Positions 1 through 29,245 of a stretch of 64,000 nt of DNA are shown in pieces (the stretch's first letter is position 1; each line of letters begins with the position of its first letter). The notes beneath the pieces are model-generated. The model saw nothing but the letters and a program-made list of their open reading frames with translations. It made no database searches and was not told where the DNA came from. Source of the DNA: Mesostigma viride. Its lineage: Eukaryota > Streptophyta > Mesostigmatophyceae > Mesostigmatales > Mesostigmataceae. The DNA is taken from contig RPFO01000246.1 in assembly GCA_009746045.1 (NCBI GenBank), positions 3,095,758 through 3,159,757 of the forward strand. Direction: 5' to 3'. A program made the position numbers and the translations under genes.

Positions 1-75
1 ACGGTATAATGGTATAACGGCATGATGGCATAATGGCATAATTGTATAATGGTATGATGGTATAATGCTATCATT
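1..75. repeat. AT-rich degenerate tandem repeat at the left edge
   Basis: Imperfect units of about 9-10 bases built on GGTATAATG / GGCATAATG. The motif resembles the GTATAATACG subterminal motifs of the hAT-like element at 42312-44049. It may be the end of a related element cut by the window edge, but no terminal inverted repeat is visible, so that link is only an inference. Confidence 0.5.
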
Positions 76-236
76 GTGTAATTGTATCAAAGTCCACTAT
101 TCCAAGGGTGAGCATGCCAGCATAAGCAGCATGGAGATGCATGCCTCCCTGGTGATGCAGAAGCCCAGCAGATCCGCCACATCATGGGGAAATTCTCGCT
201 AAATGCAATGCCCAGACACACTTCCCCCCCCACCCC

Positions 237-274
237 CCTCACCAGCATCATCTCGATGAACATGCCCCCCTCAC

Positions 275-300
<26 letters not shown>
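237..300 (-). repeat. Duplicated exon end and 5' splice site (SLAC1-like gene)
   Basis: Two tandem copies of a 32-bp unit on the minus strand. Each ends in GATGATGCTG followed by the donor GTGAGGGGG. The exon-proximal donor is at 274 and the second at 242. The 32-nt spacing is not a multiple of three, so use of the distal donor would shift the frame. Confidence 0.8.
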
Positions 301-2386
<2,086 letters not shown>

Positions 2387-3990
2387 GACTTCGAGATGTC
2401 CTTCCGCGGCAAAGACGGCAACAGAGCATGCATGCCCCGATAATCACAAAACTGCCGGATCCAAAAGTAGCAACCAAATTCGTTTAGATTAGAACGGACC
2501 ATGCTATGGCAAATTGGAGCCTAAGACGCAGCATACTGCTACAAATGTTAAAGGCACATCTACGCGATCACCACCCTGCGATGCAGAACTTCACGCAGCG
2601 CCGGTGGTCTTGTCGAATGATTGCTTGTTCCCAAGTTCGCCACATACCGATGCTGTTTGGGGCGGCCCAGGCCACACAAACATGCCCGACGCCATAGTCC
2701 TTGACCTGCGAGTTTGTGACAAACTGCGAATGCAATCATCGTTATCGGTCAGTTATTAGGATTGCTAGTATCTTGTCAGTGCCACGTCGGACGAGCCTGC
2801 CCGCCGTGTCGTACGTGCCTCTGGAGTTGCGCACCATATACGTGCTGGCGTGGGAATTATGATGTACTGTAAGTGTTGGCAGGATCTCGGCCGCCAGGAG
2901 ACCAGTCCTGATAAATACCAAAACAAGACACCTTAATTAGGATTCGCTGATACTCATTTCCCCTCTCACCTCTTTGGTCCATAATTGGCTAATAAAATAT
3001 ACCCATTTCCCCGAAAATACCAAAACAAGATTTGTTGTCAGCAGCACCGGCCTGCTGCAGGATTAATAAATCAATCGAGCAACATCTCGTTGTCCGTTTA
3101 CGAGGTGGGTAGGCTACAGCTAGGAAATAGCCAAATAGGAATAGGGATTCCTAAAGGACAGGGGGCGGGATTCGGGAATGCAGGTCGCGGACTCGCGGGA
3201 TAGGTAGACCGCTAACAGTTGGTTTATAGGCATATCAGGCAATTAGTATTAGGCCGTCATGAACTCATGATAGGCTGACCGCTGAGCCCGCTGAGGCTCT
3301 GGGTCTAGGGTACACCCCCCCCCCCCACGTTTAAGATTCTCAGGTTTAAGATCATGAGCCCCTGGATTTGACCTCTGGTAGTATAATTGTAGTAGAATGT
3401 AGTAGAACTAAGTAGAATCGAATCACAGTAGTAAGATTATTTAAGATCATGAGCCCTGGATTGGTCGGACCCCAATCTGAAACGTGGGGGGGGGGTGTAG
3501 TACACTACAGTGCACTACTGATCAGTCATTAGGGCATTAGGCTAGTGCTCAGAAGGTACTTGACAGTAATCATGATTCATGGGATAATTTTTCTCTAGTG
3601 CACTCTTGCTGATTAGGGTAACAAATATTAGTACTCTTGTCATAGTAACCTTGTAATTCAGTAAAATGGGCTCCGCCGGATGAGGAAATGCATTATGCAG
3701 GCAGAAGGCTTTCGTGGGCCACAGCAGTTCTTCTTGGTCCAGGACTCGCAGGTCCTTTAGTTATGACTTGGGACCACAGCTTTGAGCACAGCTGCTAATT
3801 ATTGTGAACAATGCGACGTTGGCAATAAATGTCGAAGGCAGTTCACCTTGCCTTCCCACAAGGTTTATCCTGCGGTATCGCCAACAGATTATGAAGCCGA
3901 ATATATAGCCTGGTTCCCTTGTAACAAAGCGAGACAAACAGGTCACGGCATTTCGTTTTGTTTTTCCGTCTGTAACTAGTGACCTACTTC
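2387..3990. other. Intergenic region between divergent SLAC1-like and XEG113-like genes
   Basis: Both genes read away from this 1.6-kb stretch, so it should hold both promoters. I see no convincing TATA box. Besides the small inverted-repeat element at 3311-3499 I see no gene; the short open frames here match nothing I recognise. Confidence 0.6.
3311..3499. mobile_element. CACCCC-ended inverted-repeat element, copy A (189 bp)
   Basis: Starts TACACCCCC..CACGTTTAAGATT and ends with the near inverse, AATCTGAAACGTGGG..GGGTGTA. The interior has CTTAAGATC-type words and TAGTAGAATG motifs. Copies B (13068-13359) and C (17330-17514) share both ends, and C is similar internally in the opposite orientation. 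All three are bordered by TA, consistent with a TA target duplication and thus with a Tc1/mariner-type MITE. No coding capacity. The family assignment is inference. Confidence 0.75.
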
Positions 3991-18441
<14,451 letters not shown>

Positions 18442-18529
18442 CCCCGGGCCGACTGCAGAGGGTGGAAGGCCGGTCGCCATGGCAATGTCCAGCGGATCCT
18501 TGCTCGGGATTGTTGGATATTGAATTTTC

Positions 18530-18535
18530 AATAAA
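18530..18535 (+). terminator. AATAAA polyadenylation signal
   Basis: Canonical hexamer 89 bp after the stop codon of the XEG113-like gene, followed by a GT-rich stretch (GTGGATGTGACGAGGGTGG). Position and context fit a cleavage/polyadenylation signal. Confidence 0.6.
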
Positions 18536-18541
18536 GTGGAT

Positions 18542-19675
18542 GTGACGAGGGTGGCCCCTGCGTTGAGTCCGTCATGCACGGCAGATGGCACAGCATGGTT
18601 GGCGAGACGGGCTGTTATGGGAGCTGCAAGGGGAAGGAGAAGAAGCCACAGAGTTTGTCGTTGCATGCCCAACTTGGCTTTGTGGGAAAATGCGGCTGGC
18701 TTGGACAGCCAGGCATGAAGCCATGCATGTACGGACAAGTCGGGCTATTGATGGCCAGCGTTATTGTCTTAATGGATCGAGCCGTCGGTTCCTGGCTTCC
18801 CACCAGCGTATCCAAGGCACCCTGCCATGGAAGGTTTTGGTGCATGCAGTTGGTACGGCCTGTTGCGTCCCACCAAAGAGGGCTTTATTCGGACCTGAAT
18901 CTGCCCAGTTGCCCAGAACCCTCATTAAAAGCATCGGAGGAAACCTGGCAGGTGAACTGGGGTTTTCCTGCCAAAGGTCCCCAATGGTACAGTAGCTTGA
19001 CCACTAGTGTCTTACGAGTAACCTATGTAGCCTGGCGATAGTGGGCATCTTTTGCTGCATTTCACAAGTGCTGAATGCCTGGAGTAGGAAAGCTAAACTT
19101 GACTTGTCGCCAGTAAGATAGCAGTTGCGCCACCCCTCCTCGGAGACCCCATGCCGCTGTATCAGGCTTGATGTCAACAAGAAGGTCATGCCTCTGGCAG
19201 TGGGTCAGCCGTGCTGGCGCAAAATCTTGAGCAAATCCCTGGACATGAGGACCGCAGGGTCCATCTGCAGAGAATGCACTGCTGGGAGATTTCCAGCCAC
19301 GCCCTTTGCCGGAATCAAGTTTTCACAGCCACTTTGCCAGCTTCATCTTGGCGGCTGCTTTCTCTAGGACCATGCTGAATCCTACCGTGCCACCATCGCT
19401 CCGGCCATTAGGGGTAGCCTCTGTGCTCTCACCCCCCTGCCCTCGCATACATGTGAAGTCCCGTTATTTACATTTGCTCCGCATCAGATATACAGTCTTG
19501 TGGGTTATATTTAACTACAGATCAGCCGGCGCCAGTGAGGTGGGAACGTACTGGGAGTTCACTCTTAGTATTATCTAGCAAACACTGTAATAGACAACTT
19601 TCGACAACGCACACAAAAGTTGTCTCACTTAATAAGTAATTAACGAGCAGGCCTCATTACTTGATTAAATTCAAA
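18542..19675. other. Intergenic, no gene seen
   Basis: About 1.1 kb downstream of the XEG113-like gene. Only short unlinked open frames and no domain or repeat that I recognise. Confidence 0.5.
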
Positions 19676-20710
19676 TTAAGCCCGTGATGGGACCTTCGTG
19701 GCCAGGGCCTCGGTGTGGGCGGTGATGGCTTCAAGCTTCTTCATGAGCACGCCGCACGTGCCCTTCACCTGGTTGAGGCGACCGGAGTCTGAGGAGGGCG
19801 GCATGCGCATCAGAGGCCTGCGCCGCAGTCTGCAGTGCCGTGAGCTGAGGTTGATCGAAGCTTGTGTGCGACCTCCGTTGTGTGTGGTTTCCGTATTGGA
19901 GACCTTTGCCTCCACCGTCTTGAGCGCTGTGGTCATCAATGTCATCTTCTCGGCCAGCAGCCATCTGGAGTCACGTGCTCCTCCAGCACTGCTCGGATGT
20001 TGCATCCTTGCAGAGGGAGGGAGCCGGTGTGGCTGCCGGCTGTGCAGGCCAGCCGGGCTGGGTTGCGGAGCCTAGCGACGAGGTCGCGTTCAGTTAGCTT
20101 GAAGAAGCTGACTTCAGAGGATGGCGATCGAGGCGATGGTTTAATTAATTCTAGGCGAGGAACTCCTCCACATTGTCGGCGGGCATGGGCCCCTCAGGCC
20201 CACGGAGCTTGTGTTCCAGTGCGTAGTACTGTCATATCTCGGCGCATGCAGTGTGCGTCGGTCTTTCTCAGTCAGTACCAGGCCGCTGAACGTAAAGCAT
20301 GCGTAGTCTAGACCTGTACTGTCGCCATTTGTATGTGTCGTAGCAGGGTTTCTTGGGCTCTGGCGAGCCGCTTAAGGCGATGGGTTTGCCGGCGAGGGGT
20401 TTGCGGGCCCAGAGGACTGGGCAAGGACGATGGCGAGTGGGTTGGGCTGGGAGCCGGAAAGCTCCTTTTCCAAGCCTCGTTTTGCTTTCAGAGTCGTCAC
20501 AGCTGCTTGTCACGTGCGCAACTAGTCTTTTCGATACTGCGTGTCAGCCGTAACCGATTATACTGGAGAGTGCGTCTTTAAAAGGCGCATCGAATGCAAG
20601 TGATCTGACTGAATTTGGGGCTCAGACGCAAAAGATCTGAGCCCCGCCGTCAGCCATACCGCCGTCAGCGGCATTCTTTGGGCAAAATGCTTGCGCCTAT
20701 TAATTAAGGG
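19676..20710 (-). pseudogene. Decayed ORF1-type retroelement fragment
   Basis: The 5' flank at about 20560-20710, read on the minus strand, resembles the flank at 24600-24790 before the better-preserved ORF1 copy: shared AGGCGCAAG, the GCCGTCAGC block and a GAGCTC/GATCTGAGCCCC region. The coding part is broken into short frames. It has a SGSPEPKKP tract recalling SASPEPKRSRP in the other copy, and a Lys/Thr/Glu helix region. I read it as a diverged relative with no intact protein. Confidence 0.4.
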
Positions 20711-22629
20711 GAGGGTCCCATAGAAATATATCAAAACTTACCCCCCCTAATAACTACATAAATGCAACTGACAACCACTGAATGATGTTTGGGGACCATA
20801 AACATGATGTTTGGGCATGCATACCACCACTTGTTGGGGGTACTACCCCCAGCCATTCACCGGCTATGAGCTAAAAATAGAAAAAAACGCTGTCCGGGGC
20901 ACATCTTGCCCAGAACAGTGGGAGAACCAGTTGCATGAAAAAAGCACACCCCATATAAAAATGTCATGGGACATTGTTTCTACCTAATTGGATCAACAAA
21001 ATCAGCACATCCCTTTGAGTTATTAATTTTTGGGCCAAAAATACGCTTTTTTAGGCGGGGCGTCCCCATACACACTCATAACACATCAATTAGGCCTGAA
21101 AAGCACAAGTCAAATTCTGTCATGACCATAGAAGGCACTGTCAAAGTTTGGTGGCATTCTGAGCTCAGCTGTAGCAGTTATTAATTTTGGCAGTTGGCCA
21201 CCTGTGCAGACGCTAAGGAAGGCATTAGTGAGTATTAAGGCACACTAACACTTCCTATGCCATCCAAAAGGCTCCTGACCATGCCCAATTCGACCACAAT
21301 GTACAAGGAGGTGGCTGGGCACGTCATGTGCCCTTGCCTTACCTCGACACGGGCAACCTGTTGCGTGTGTGCACAACAATGAGGCAGGTAGCTCTACATG
21401 CCTAGCCAACACTTCTAAAGCATATTCCAGGTTTATGGTGTGGGCATCATCCCAAAACCAAGCTCAAACACACCCTAGAAAGCCATATCCACTAATTGCC
21501 CAACAAGGGTAACAACAGACAGTCCACAGAGAAAGCAGAATTATCATACATGCTGCTTGCCAAGGCTTCTTACCATGGTTACCTTGCCTTGCTAGCATAT
21601 GAATTAGGGCTCTCCCATTTTAGTGGGAGAAAGGCCAACAAGACAACGATAACCCCTACCTACGTGCAGTTCCACCCATGCAGTATGCCCCTCAGAAAAA
21701 CCACTGCCACCTTTCTTTCCAGCGCAATTGTTTGCCAAGAAACAAACTCAAGCTTGTGAGCCTCTAACCACAATGAAGCCTCTGCTAAGAAAGGCCGCGT
21801 CAATATTCACACAAAACTGAGTGCTGTTAGCAATCTCCTTCCAAGAAACCACTCAGCAAATCCCTGACAACTTGACGATATGCCACGGTCACGCTTTGAC
21901 ACATCCCAGCCATGCAACGTACATAAAAACCACTGAAAGGTGCCAGGAATCTGGCGATGCGCAGCACGGAATGGCATTATACCTGGCGCTAACTGCACGG
22001 AAAGAAGCCGAAAACTTGCGTTGATAACCCATAAAGGAAGCGAAACATTCATAGGGTCACGTTGATCACACGATCGTACCATTACCGGAATTGTCCTTCG
22101 CCCAGCGGCGCAAGAAAGAACAACCTTCCATGGAATAATAAGACGCGCATCCCGCGAGCCTGGAGAGTGTCTTACCGATCATGACGGAAATCTTGCCGAA
22201 ACCCAGCAAATTTTTTAAAGCTTTACCAATAACGATTTAAACGCATCCTTGACGCTAGGTAAAGCCCATAAAACCTGACAATCACCGCCGCCAGCGTGCA
22301 TTCTAATTTATTCCTCTCGACGAAAACATCAGATTGGACCCCCGTGGCGATGGTCATCAATAAAATCATCGACACAGCAAAAAACGCGAACTCCGCTACG
22401 AAGTAGTATCATTTACTCATCGTCTTTAAGATTCGCTCAGTTTCTCTGCATTCCGCGAGCTATCTTTTTCTACTCTGCCTGAAAGCACGTCGCCATGGCC
22501 AGCTCCGGTAGGGGTGCGCGCCCCGTGCACCACTTTTTCACGGTACGGACGGGTACCGCGAATTTTTCGGCGCCAAAATATTCGCGCCGGGACCGTCCCC
22601 TTAATTAATTAATTAATTAATTAATTAGG
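20711..22629. other. Gene-poor stretch ending in (TTAA)n
   Basis: 1.9 kb without a recognisable gene. It ends in a TTAATTAATTAATT run at about 22600-22627, the kind of site next to which several inverted-repeat elements in this window lie. Confidence 0.5.
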
Positions 22630-22793
22630 AACATAACTCCGTTGGGAGTATATGTAGCACATAGCCCAGATTAGTGTAGTTAGGATTTTCTAGACTAGAC
22701 AGCTTAGAGTTAGGATAGTTCGATTATACGCGGCTTCCTCCACCCCATCCATCATGGAATATGTGCTACATGATCTCCCAACGGAGGCATGTT
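22630..22793. mobile_element. 164-bp MITE with 34-bp inverted ends
   Basis: The left end AACATAACTCCGTTGGGAGT plus ATATGTAGCACATA is matched by the inverse at the right end with a few mismatches. The same ends border the ORF1 fragment at 41134-42060, and one lone end follows the tail fragment at about 44162. Non-coding. Confidence 0.75.
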
Positions 22794-22829
22794 ATATAAT
22801 TTAATTTAATTTAATTTTTTTTAATAGCC

Positions 22830-23226
22830 CAGAGAAGGGGCATATGGCCTATCATACATTCTCATAAGCTACTTCCTGCAAGGGTGGGAATGTAAAGGAC
22901 CCTTGCTCTAGGTGCACCAGGGCACTTGCATCCCCATGATCTTCAAGCTATGCCCAGCGAAGGGGGAGCCTGTCATGGGGGGGGAAGATCAGCATAGCTA
23001 TACAAAAAAGCTAGGGCAGGGTGTCTCAGCAGAGAGTTACTCCCTGCATGGGCACAACATGACTAAATAAAGCTAGGCATCATCTGGAGGCACCTGGCTC
23101 ATCATAGGCACACATGTACATGATTAAATAAAGCGCGTGGCTTAGCTAGCTGGGATAGTGCCTCTAGGAGGCGTACATGTACATGGCCACGGTCTATCTA
23201 TTGTACACTACTACTGCTGTATTCCC
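22830..23226 (-). repeat. Retroelement 3' tail, copy 1
   Basis: Non-coding tail directly after the ORF1 stop. It is nearly identical to 41650-42025 and, in part, to 42160-42311 plus 44050-44147. It ends in an A-rich/TTTAA run at about 22795-22826, as expected for a retrotransposed 3' end. Confidence 0.75.
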
Positions 23227-24586
23227 CTAAGCTGGGGCGTCTGGAGTCGCGGGGGCCGCGGGGGTCGCCTGCCAGGGCTTGTGGCCGACGTAGATGGCCG
23301 CCCCCTTCCAGTACACCGGCTGGCCCGCCTTGGTCTGCCGGAGCTTGAGGTAGGTTGGCCATAGCTCCCGTCGCCGTTGTTGCTGCGCCAGGGTCAAGTC
23401 GTCGTCAAGGGTGAAGAGAGTCTTCTCGAGCCGCTTGCGGCGTCGGAGAAAAGAAATCTTGTCCGCCGGGTTCTTAAAGGTGAGAAGGAGCGGGGCCGGC
23501 CCTGCCTTACCCCGCGCGCGGGGAAGGCGGTGGGCGCGACCAGGTCGATCTCACCATTAAGACCCATGCGACCAAGGATTTCTCTCTCAAACGCACGCGT
23601 AAGCTTCTCGGAATTCTCACCTTCCTCCATGTCGAAGTTCTTGACAATGACGTTGAGGCTGCGCTTGGCGAGCTCGGCCTCCTCGCGGAGGTCAAGCGTC
23701 TGCTGCTGGAGCTGGGCTGCGACGGCGGAGGTGGTGGAGGTGGTGTGCTGCTTAAGCATGTCCGCCCAGGTCGTAATGGGAGGAGCACCGCCGGCCAGGC
23801 CAGCAGAGGCTGGCTTGGCGGCAATGTCCTTCACCACCTGGGCGGTGAGGCCCGCGGTGTTCTGCAGGACCTCGATAGCGATGGCATTATCCTTAATGCA
23901 TGTCGCTGGTCAATGCATGTCGCACGGAGCTGGGCGGTGATGGAGTCGGTGGAGGCGGAGGGGGGGGGGGTGGAGGCGAGGAGGGTGGCGGTGGCGGTGG
24001 GGATGGTGGGGAGCTCAGCAGCCAGCGTGCGACCCACTGCTGCCACATCTGCAGCTAGGGGCTTCACGTGCTGTGAGATGGTTTCTTGGAGGTGGAGGAG
24101 GAAGGTGGATTCGGACAAGGGGGAGGGGGTCCAGAGGTCCGTGACAGAGCGCTGAAGGATGGAAAAGAGGGCGGCGAGCTGAAGACGGGGGCGAGACCAG
24201 CTGGCCAGGTCCTCAGCATGTTGTCGGTGAGTAAACCGGCCGTCAGGTCCAGTGCGGAGGCGGCAAAGGCGTCGAAGGCGCTGGCACAGGTCGAAAATGG
24301 AGGCGTATGACCCATAAAACACGAGCTCCAGTATCTTGATGGGTGGCATGTCGAAAAAGCTGGGTCTGGCATCGTCGAAGGTGGAAAACAACCCGTCAAC
24401 GTCAAAGTCGCGCTCAGACCAGCTCGGTTCGGTTGGGCGGCTGCGTTTTGGCTCAGGCGAGGCTGAGGGCGAGGCAGGAAGCCCGGGAGGGTGCTGGACG
24501 ACCACCAGTGCGCGACTAGTGTCATCACTGCCTGCCGGCCGGGCCTGATGGCGAAGCTGCAGCCGGAGCTGCAGACGTATTTTCAT
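23227..24586 (-). pseudogene. LINE-type ORF1 protein gene, frameshifted
   Basis: Resembles ORF1-type nucleic-acid-binding proteins of L1-like retrotransposons. About 250 codons from 24586 form a Pro/Ser-rich and helical part. A coiled-coil part (LQQQTLDLREEAELAKRSLN) leads into an RRM-like segment (NVIVKNFDMEEGENSEKL). In a third frame comes the conserved end, with FLRRRKRLEKTLF, DDDLTLAQQQRRRELWPTYL and YWKGAAIYVGHKPW, stopping at 23227. One break is near 23910, where CGACATGCATT is tandemly repeated and 17 nt are added. A second is near 23520 in a C-rich run. The sister fragment at 41158-41666 confirms which frames were coding. ORF1 family assignment is inference from pattern. Confidence 0.7.
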
Positions 24587-24828
24587 TGCCGAGCGCAGCC
24601 GCCAGGCTGCGTTGCGTCGATAAGCGTTTGCTCATCGGATATTGCGTAATAGCTGCGGAAAATTATATCAGCATGTGCGTCGTAGAAAGACGCGTCGATT
24701 GTGATATTCACGGCTGAATTCGGTGCTCAAACGTGAAAGTTATGAGCTCCGCCGTCAGCCATGGCTACCTCGTGGCTCTCTGCATAGCTTGCGCCTATGT
24801 GTGACCATTATAATTAATCCGTCAATTA

Positions 24829-27800
24829 AACTCGTGCTCCTGTTGGGGAGTCATGCGGAGAACTAACCCCGATCATTTCGAAGGATGGATGGATGGATGG
24901 ATGGATGGATGGAGGGAGGGAGGGAGGGAGGGAGGGAGGGAGGGAGGGAGGGAGGGAGGGAGGGAGGGAGGAGGGAGGGAGGGAGGGAGGGAGGAGGGAG
25001 GGAGGGAGGGAGGGAGGAGGAGGGAGGGAGGGAGGGAGGGAGGGAGGGAGGGAGGGAGGGAGGGAGGGAGGGAGGGAGGGAGGGAGGGAGGGAGGGAGGG
25101 AGGGAGGGAGGGAGGGAGGGAGGGAGGGAGGGAGGGAGGAGGGAGGGAGGAGGGAGGGAGGGAGGAGGGAGGGAGGGAGGGAGGGAGGGAGGGAGGGAGG
25201 GAGGGAGGGAGGGAGGGAGGGAGGGAGGGAGGGAGGGAGGGAGGGAGGGAGGGAGGGAGGGAGGGAGGGAGGAGGAGGGAGGGAGGGAGGGAGGGAGGGA
25301 GGGAGGGAGGGAGGGAGGGAGGGAGGGAGGGAGGAGGGAGGGAGGGAGGGAGGGAGGGAGAGGGAGGAGGGAGGGAGGAGGAGGGAGGGAGGGAGGGAGG
25401 GAGGGAGGGAGGGAGGGGAGGGAGAGGGAGGGAGGGAGGAGGGAGGGAGGGAGGGAGGGAGGAGGGGGAGGGAGGGAGGAGAGGAGGGAGGGAGGGAGGG
25501 AGGGAGGGAGGGAGGAGGGAGGGAGGGAGGGAGGGAGGAGGGAGGGAGGGAGGGAGGGAGGGAGGGAGGAGGAGGGAGGAGGAGGAGGGAGGAGGAGGGA
25601 GGGAGGGAGGAGGAGGGAGGAGGGAGGGAGGGAGGAGGGAGGGGAGGAGGGAGGGAGGAGGGAGGAGGAGGGAGGAGGAGGGAGGAGGAGGAGAGGGGGA
25701 GGGAGGGAGGGAGGCCGAGGGAGGAGGAGGGAGGGAGGGAGGAGGGAGGGAGGGGAGGAGGGAGGAGGAGAGAGGGAGGGAGGAGGGGGGAGGAGGGGGA
25801 GGGAGGGAGGAGGAGGAGGAGGGAGGGAGGGAGGAGAGGGAGGGAGGGAGAGGAGGGAGGGAGGGAGAGGAGGGAGGGAGGGAGGAGGGAGGGAGAGGAG
25901 GAGGGAGGAGGGAGAGGAGGAGGGAGGGAGGGAGAGGAGGAGGAGGGAGGGAGGGAGGAGGGAGGAGGGAGGAAGAGGGAGGAGGGAGGTAGAGGAGGAG
26001 GGAGGAGGAGGGAGGGAGGAGGGGAGGGAGGGGGGAGGGAGGAGGGAGGGAGGAGGGAGGAGAGGAGGGAGGGAGGGAGGAGGGAGGAGGAGGGAGGGAG
26101 GGAGGAGGGAGGGAGGGAGGAGGGAGGCGAGGGAGGGAGGAGGGAGGGAGGGAGGGAGGGAGGGAGGAGGGAGGGAGGGAGGAGGAGGAGGAGGAGGGAA
26201 GGAGGGAGGGAGGAGGGAGGGAGGGAGGAGGAGGAGGAGGGAGGAGGGAGGGAGGGAGGAGGGAGGGAGGAGGGAGGGAGGGAGGGAGGAGGGGAGGGAG
26301 GGAGGAGGAGGAGGGAGGGAGGGAGGGAGGAAGGGAGGGAGGAGGGAGGGAGGGAGGGAGGAAGGAGGGAAGGGGAGAGGGAGGGGGAGGAGGGAGGAGG
26401 GAGGAGGAGGAGGGAGGAGGGAGGGAGGGAGGGAGGAGGGAGGGAGGTATTTCCCGCAGAGCATGCGTGCTTTCCACACCCCTCATTTGCCCTCTCGACT
26501 GGCCCCGGACTATGATCTTGGCCGCTCGCCACCGTTGGACGGCTGTGTGTCCCACCTGCTCGCTGGTCTGGCCAGTGTGGGCTGCGCTTGCTAAAAATGT
26601 CGCGGGCAGGCTTGTCTCACGCGGAACGCCCTCTCGGCCACGCCCCTCCGCACGAGGCGGCTGCAGCTAATAATCGGAGACGGTACCTTGGTCGCACCCT
26701 TGTGATCGCAGGTGACCCCATCATCGAAGCCTTGAGGCTGGGCCTGCTCGTTGCCGGTCGCGTACAGAACTCTGCCCGTGGGATGGGCGCGCAGGCTCGC
26801 CGCGCACGGACGCCCTTCCCGCGCGCTCAGTCGCGGCTGGGGGGTCTCGGCCTCTCGTGCGTTTTTGGCCGACGCTGACTGGATAATGCACGGGGACGTG
26901 GTACGGTCATCTCTCCGCCCTGCCCTACTCCGGATCCCGTGCGTGGGGGAGTCCGGCCTGTTACTCTTGCCTGTCCCGCGTTGGGACCGACCTGCTCGCC
27001 CACTTGCCCTCGGGGTCTGCTCGCTTTTCGGACGGTCGGTTGTTTTTGTATATCACGGGATAACGGACCTTGCGTGTCCCCATTACCTACTCTCCATCAT
27101 GTCCACAGCTACCCCCCCACGTGCCCCACACCCCCCGCCCCGCCCCGCGCGTGCGCCCGTGCCACGCCGCGGCACAGTACTGTGACTAGCGTACGCAACC
27201 GCCGCCACCGATACCGCCCGCTACGCCCGCCGCACGCCGACGCACTTCGCCGCTGGCAGCGAGACCGCCGCGCGCGCCGCGGAAAGACGAACGCCCGCAC
27301 CGAAACGGTGACCAAAGGCCGCCGCGAACCGTCGGAACGTTCACCGCCGCCGCATCCGCGTCAAGGCTCAACCGCGTCGGCGTACCCCGTCTTCCGCTCC
27401 TTCTCCGTCCTTTCGCCTCTCCGTCCTCCGCCCCTNNNNNNNNNNNNNNNNNNNNNNNNNAGGGAGGGAGGGAGGGAGGGAGGGAGGGAGGGAGGGAGGA
27501 GGAGGGAGGAGGGAGGGAGGGAGGGAGGGAGGAGGGAGGGAGGGAGGGAGGGAGGGAGGGAGGGAGAGGAGGGAGGGAGGGAGGGAGGGAGGGAGGGAGG
27601 GAGGGAGGGAGGGAGGAGGGAGGGAGGGAGGGAGGGAGGGAGGGAGGGAGGAGGGAGGGAGGGAGGGAGGGAGGAGGAGGGAGGGGAGGGAGGGAGGGAG
27701 GGAGGGAGGGAGGGAGGGAGGGAGGGAGGGAGGGAGGGAGGAGGGAGGGAGGGAGGGAGGGAGGGAGGAGGGAGGGAGGGAGGGAGGGAGGGAGGGAGGG

Positions 27801-29214
27801 GAGGGACGGAGGGAGGGAGGGAGGGAGGGAGGGAGGGAGGAGAGGAGGGAGGGAGGGAGGGAGGGAGGAGGGAGGGAGGGAGGGACGGAGGGAGGGACGG
27901 AGGGAGGGAGGGAGGGAGGGAGGGACGGAGGGAGGGAGGGAGGAGGGAGGGAGGGAGGGAGGGAGGGAGGGAGGGAGGAGGGAGGGAGGGAGGGAGGAGG
28001 GAGGGAGGGAGGAGGGAGGGAGGGGAGGGAGGAGGGAGGGGGGAGGGAGGAGGGAGGGAGGAGGGAGGGAGGAGGGAGGAGGGAGGGAGGGGAGGGAGGG
28101 AGGGAGGGAGGAGGGAGGGAGGGAGGGAGGGAGGGAGGGAGGGAGGGAGGGAGGGAGGAGGGAGGGAGGAGGAGGGAGGGAGGGAGGAGGGAGGGGGGAG
28201 GGAGGAGGGAGGGAGGGAGGGAGGGAGGGAGGGAGGGAGGGAGGGAGGGAGGGAGGGAGGGAGGGAGGGAGGGAGGAGAGGGAGGGAGGGAGGAGGGAGG
28301 GAGGGAGGGAGGAGGGAGGGAGGGAGGGACGGAGGGAGGGAGGGACGGAGGAGGGAGGGAGGGGGAGGAGGGAGGGAGGGAGGGAGGGAGGAGGGAGGGA
28401 GGGAGGAGGGAGGGAGGAGGGAGGGAGGAGGGAGGGAGGAGGAGGGAGGGAGGGAGGGAGGAGGAGGAGGGAGGGAGGAGGGAGGGAGGGAGGGAGGGAG
28501 GGAGGGAGGAGGGAGGGAGGGAGGGAGGAGGGAGGAGGGAGGGAGGAGGGAGGGAGGGAGGGAGGGAGGGAGGAGGAGGGAGGGAGGGAGGGAGGGAGGG
28601 AGGGAGGAGGGAGGGAGGGAGGGAGGGAGGGAGGGAGGGAGGGAGGGAGGGAGGGAGGGAGGGAGGGAGGGGAAGAGGGAGGGAGGGAAGAGGGAGGGAG
28701 GGAGGGAGGGAGGGAGGGAGGGAGGAGGGAGGGAGGGAGGGAGGGAGGGAGGGAGGGAGGGAGGGAGGGAGGGAGGGAGGGAGGGAGGGAGGGAGGGAGG
28801 GAGGAGGGAGGGAGGGAGGGAGGGAGGGAGGGAGGGAGGGAGGGAGGGAGGGAGGAGGAGGAGGGAGGGAGGGAGGAGGGAGGGAGGGAGGGAGGGAGGG
28901 AGGGAGGGAGGGAGGGAGGGAGGGAGGGAGGGAGGGAGGAGGGAGGGAGGGAGGGACGGAGGGACGGAGGGACGGAGGACGGAGGGAAGGAGGACGGAGG
29001 ACGGGCGGGCGGGCGGGCGGCGGGCGGGCGGGCGGGCGGGCGGGCGGGCGGGCGGGCGGGCGGCGGGCGGGCGGCGGGCGCGGCGCGGCGGCGGGCGGGC
29101 GGGCGGGGGCGGGCGGCGGCGGGCGGGCGGCGGGCGGCGGGCGGGCGGGCGGGCGGGCGGGCGGGCGGGCGGCGCGGGTGGGTGGGTGGGTGGGTGGGTG
29201 GGTGGGTGGGTGGG

Positions 29215-29245
<31 letters not shown>

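Noticed and set aside
24853-26594. Very long open frames (over 500 codons) of Arg/Glu/Gly or Pro/Ser
   Set aside because: They are products of GGGA repeats, open in all frames on both strands, with no normal codon use.
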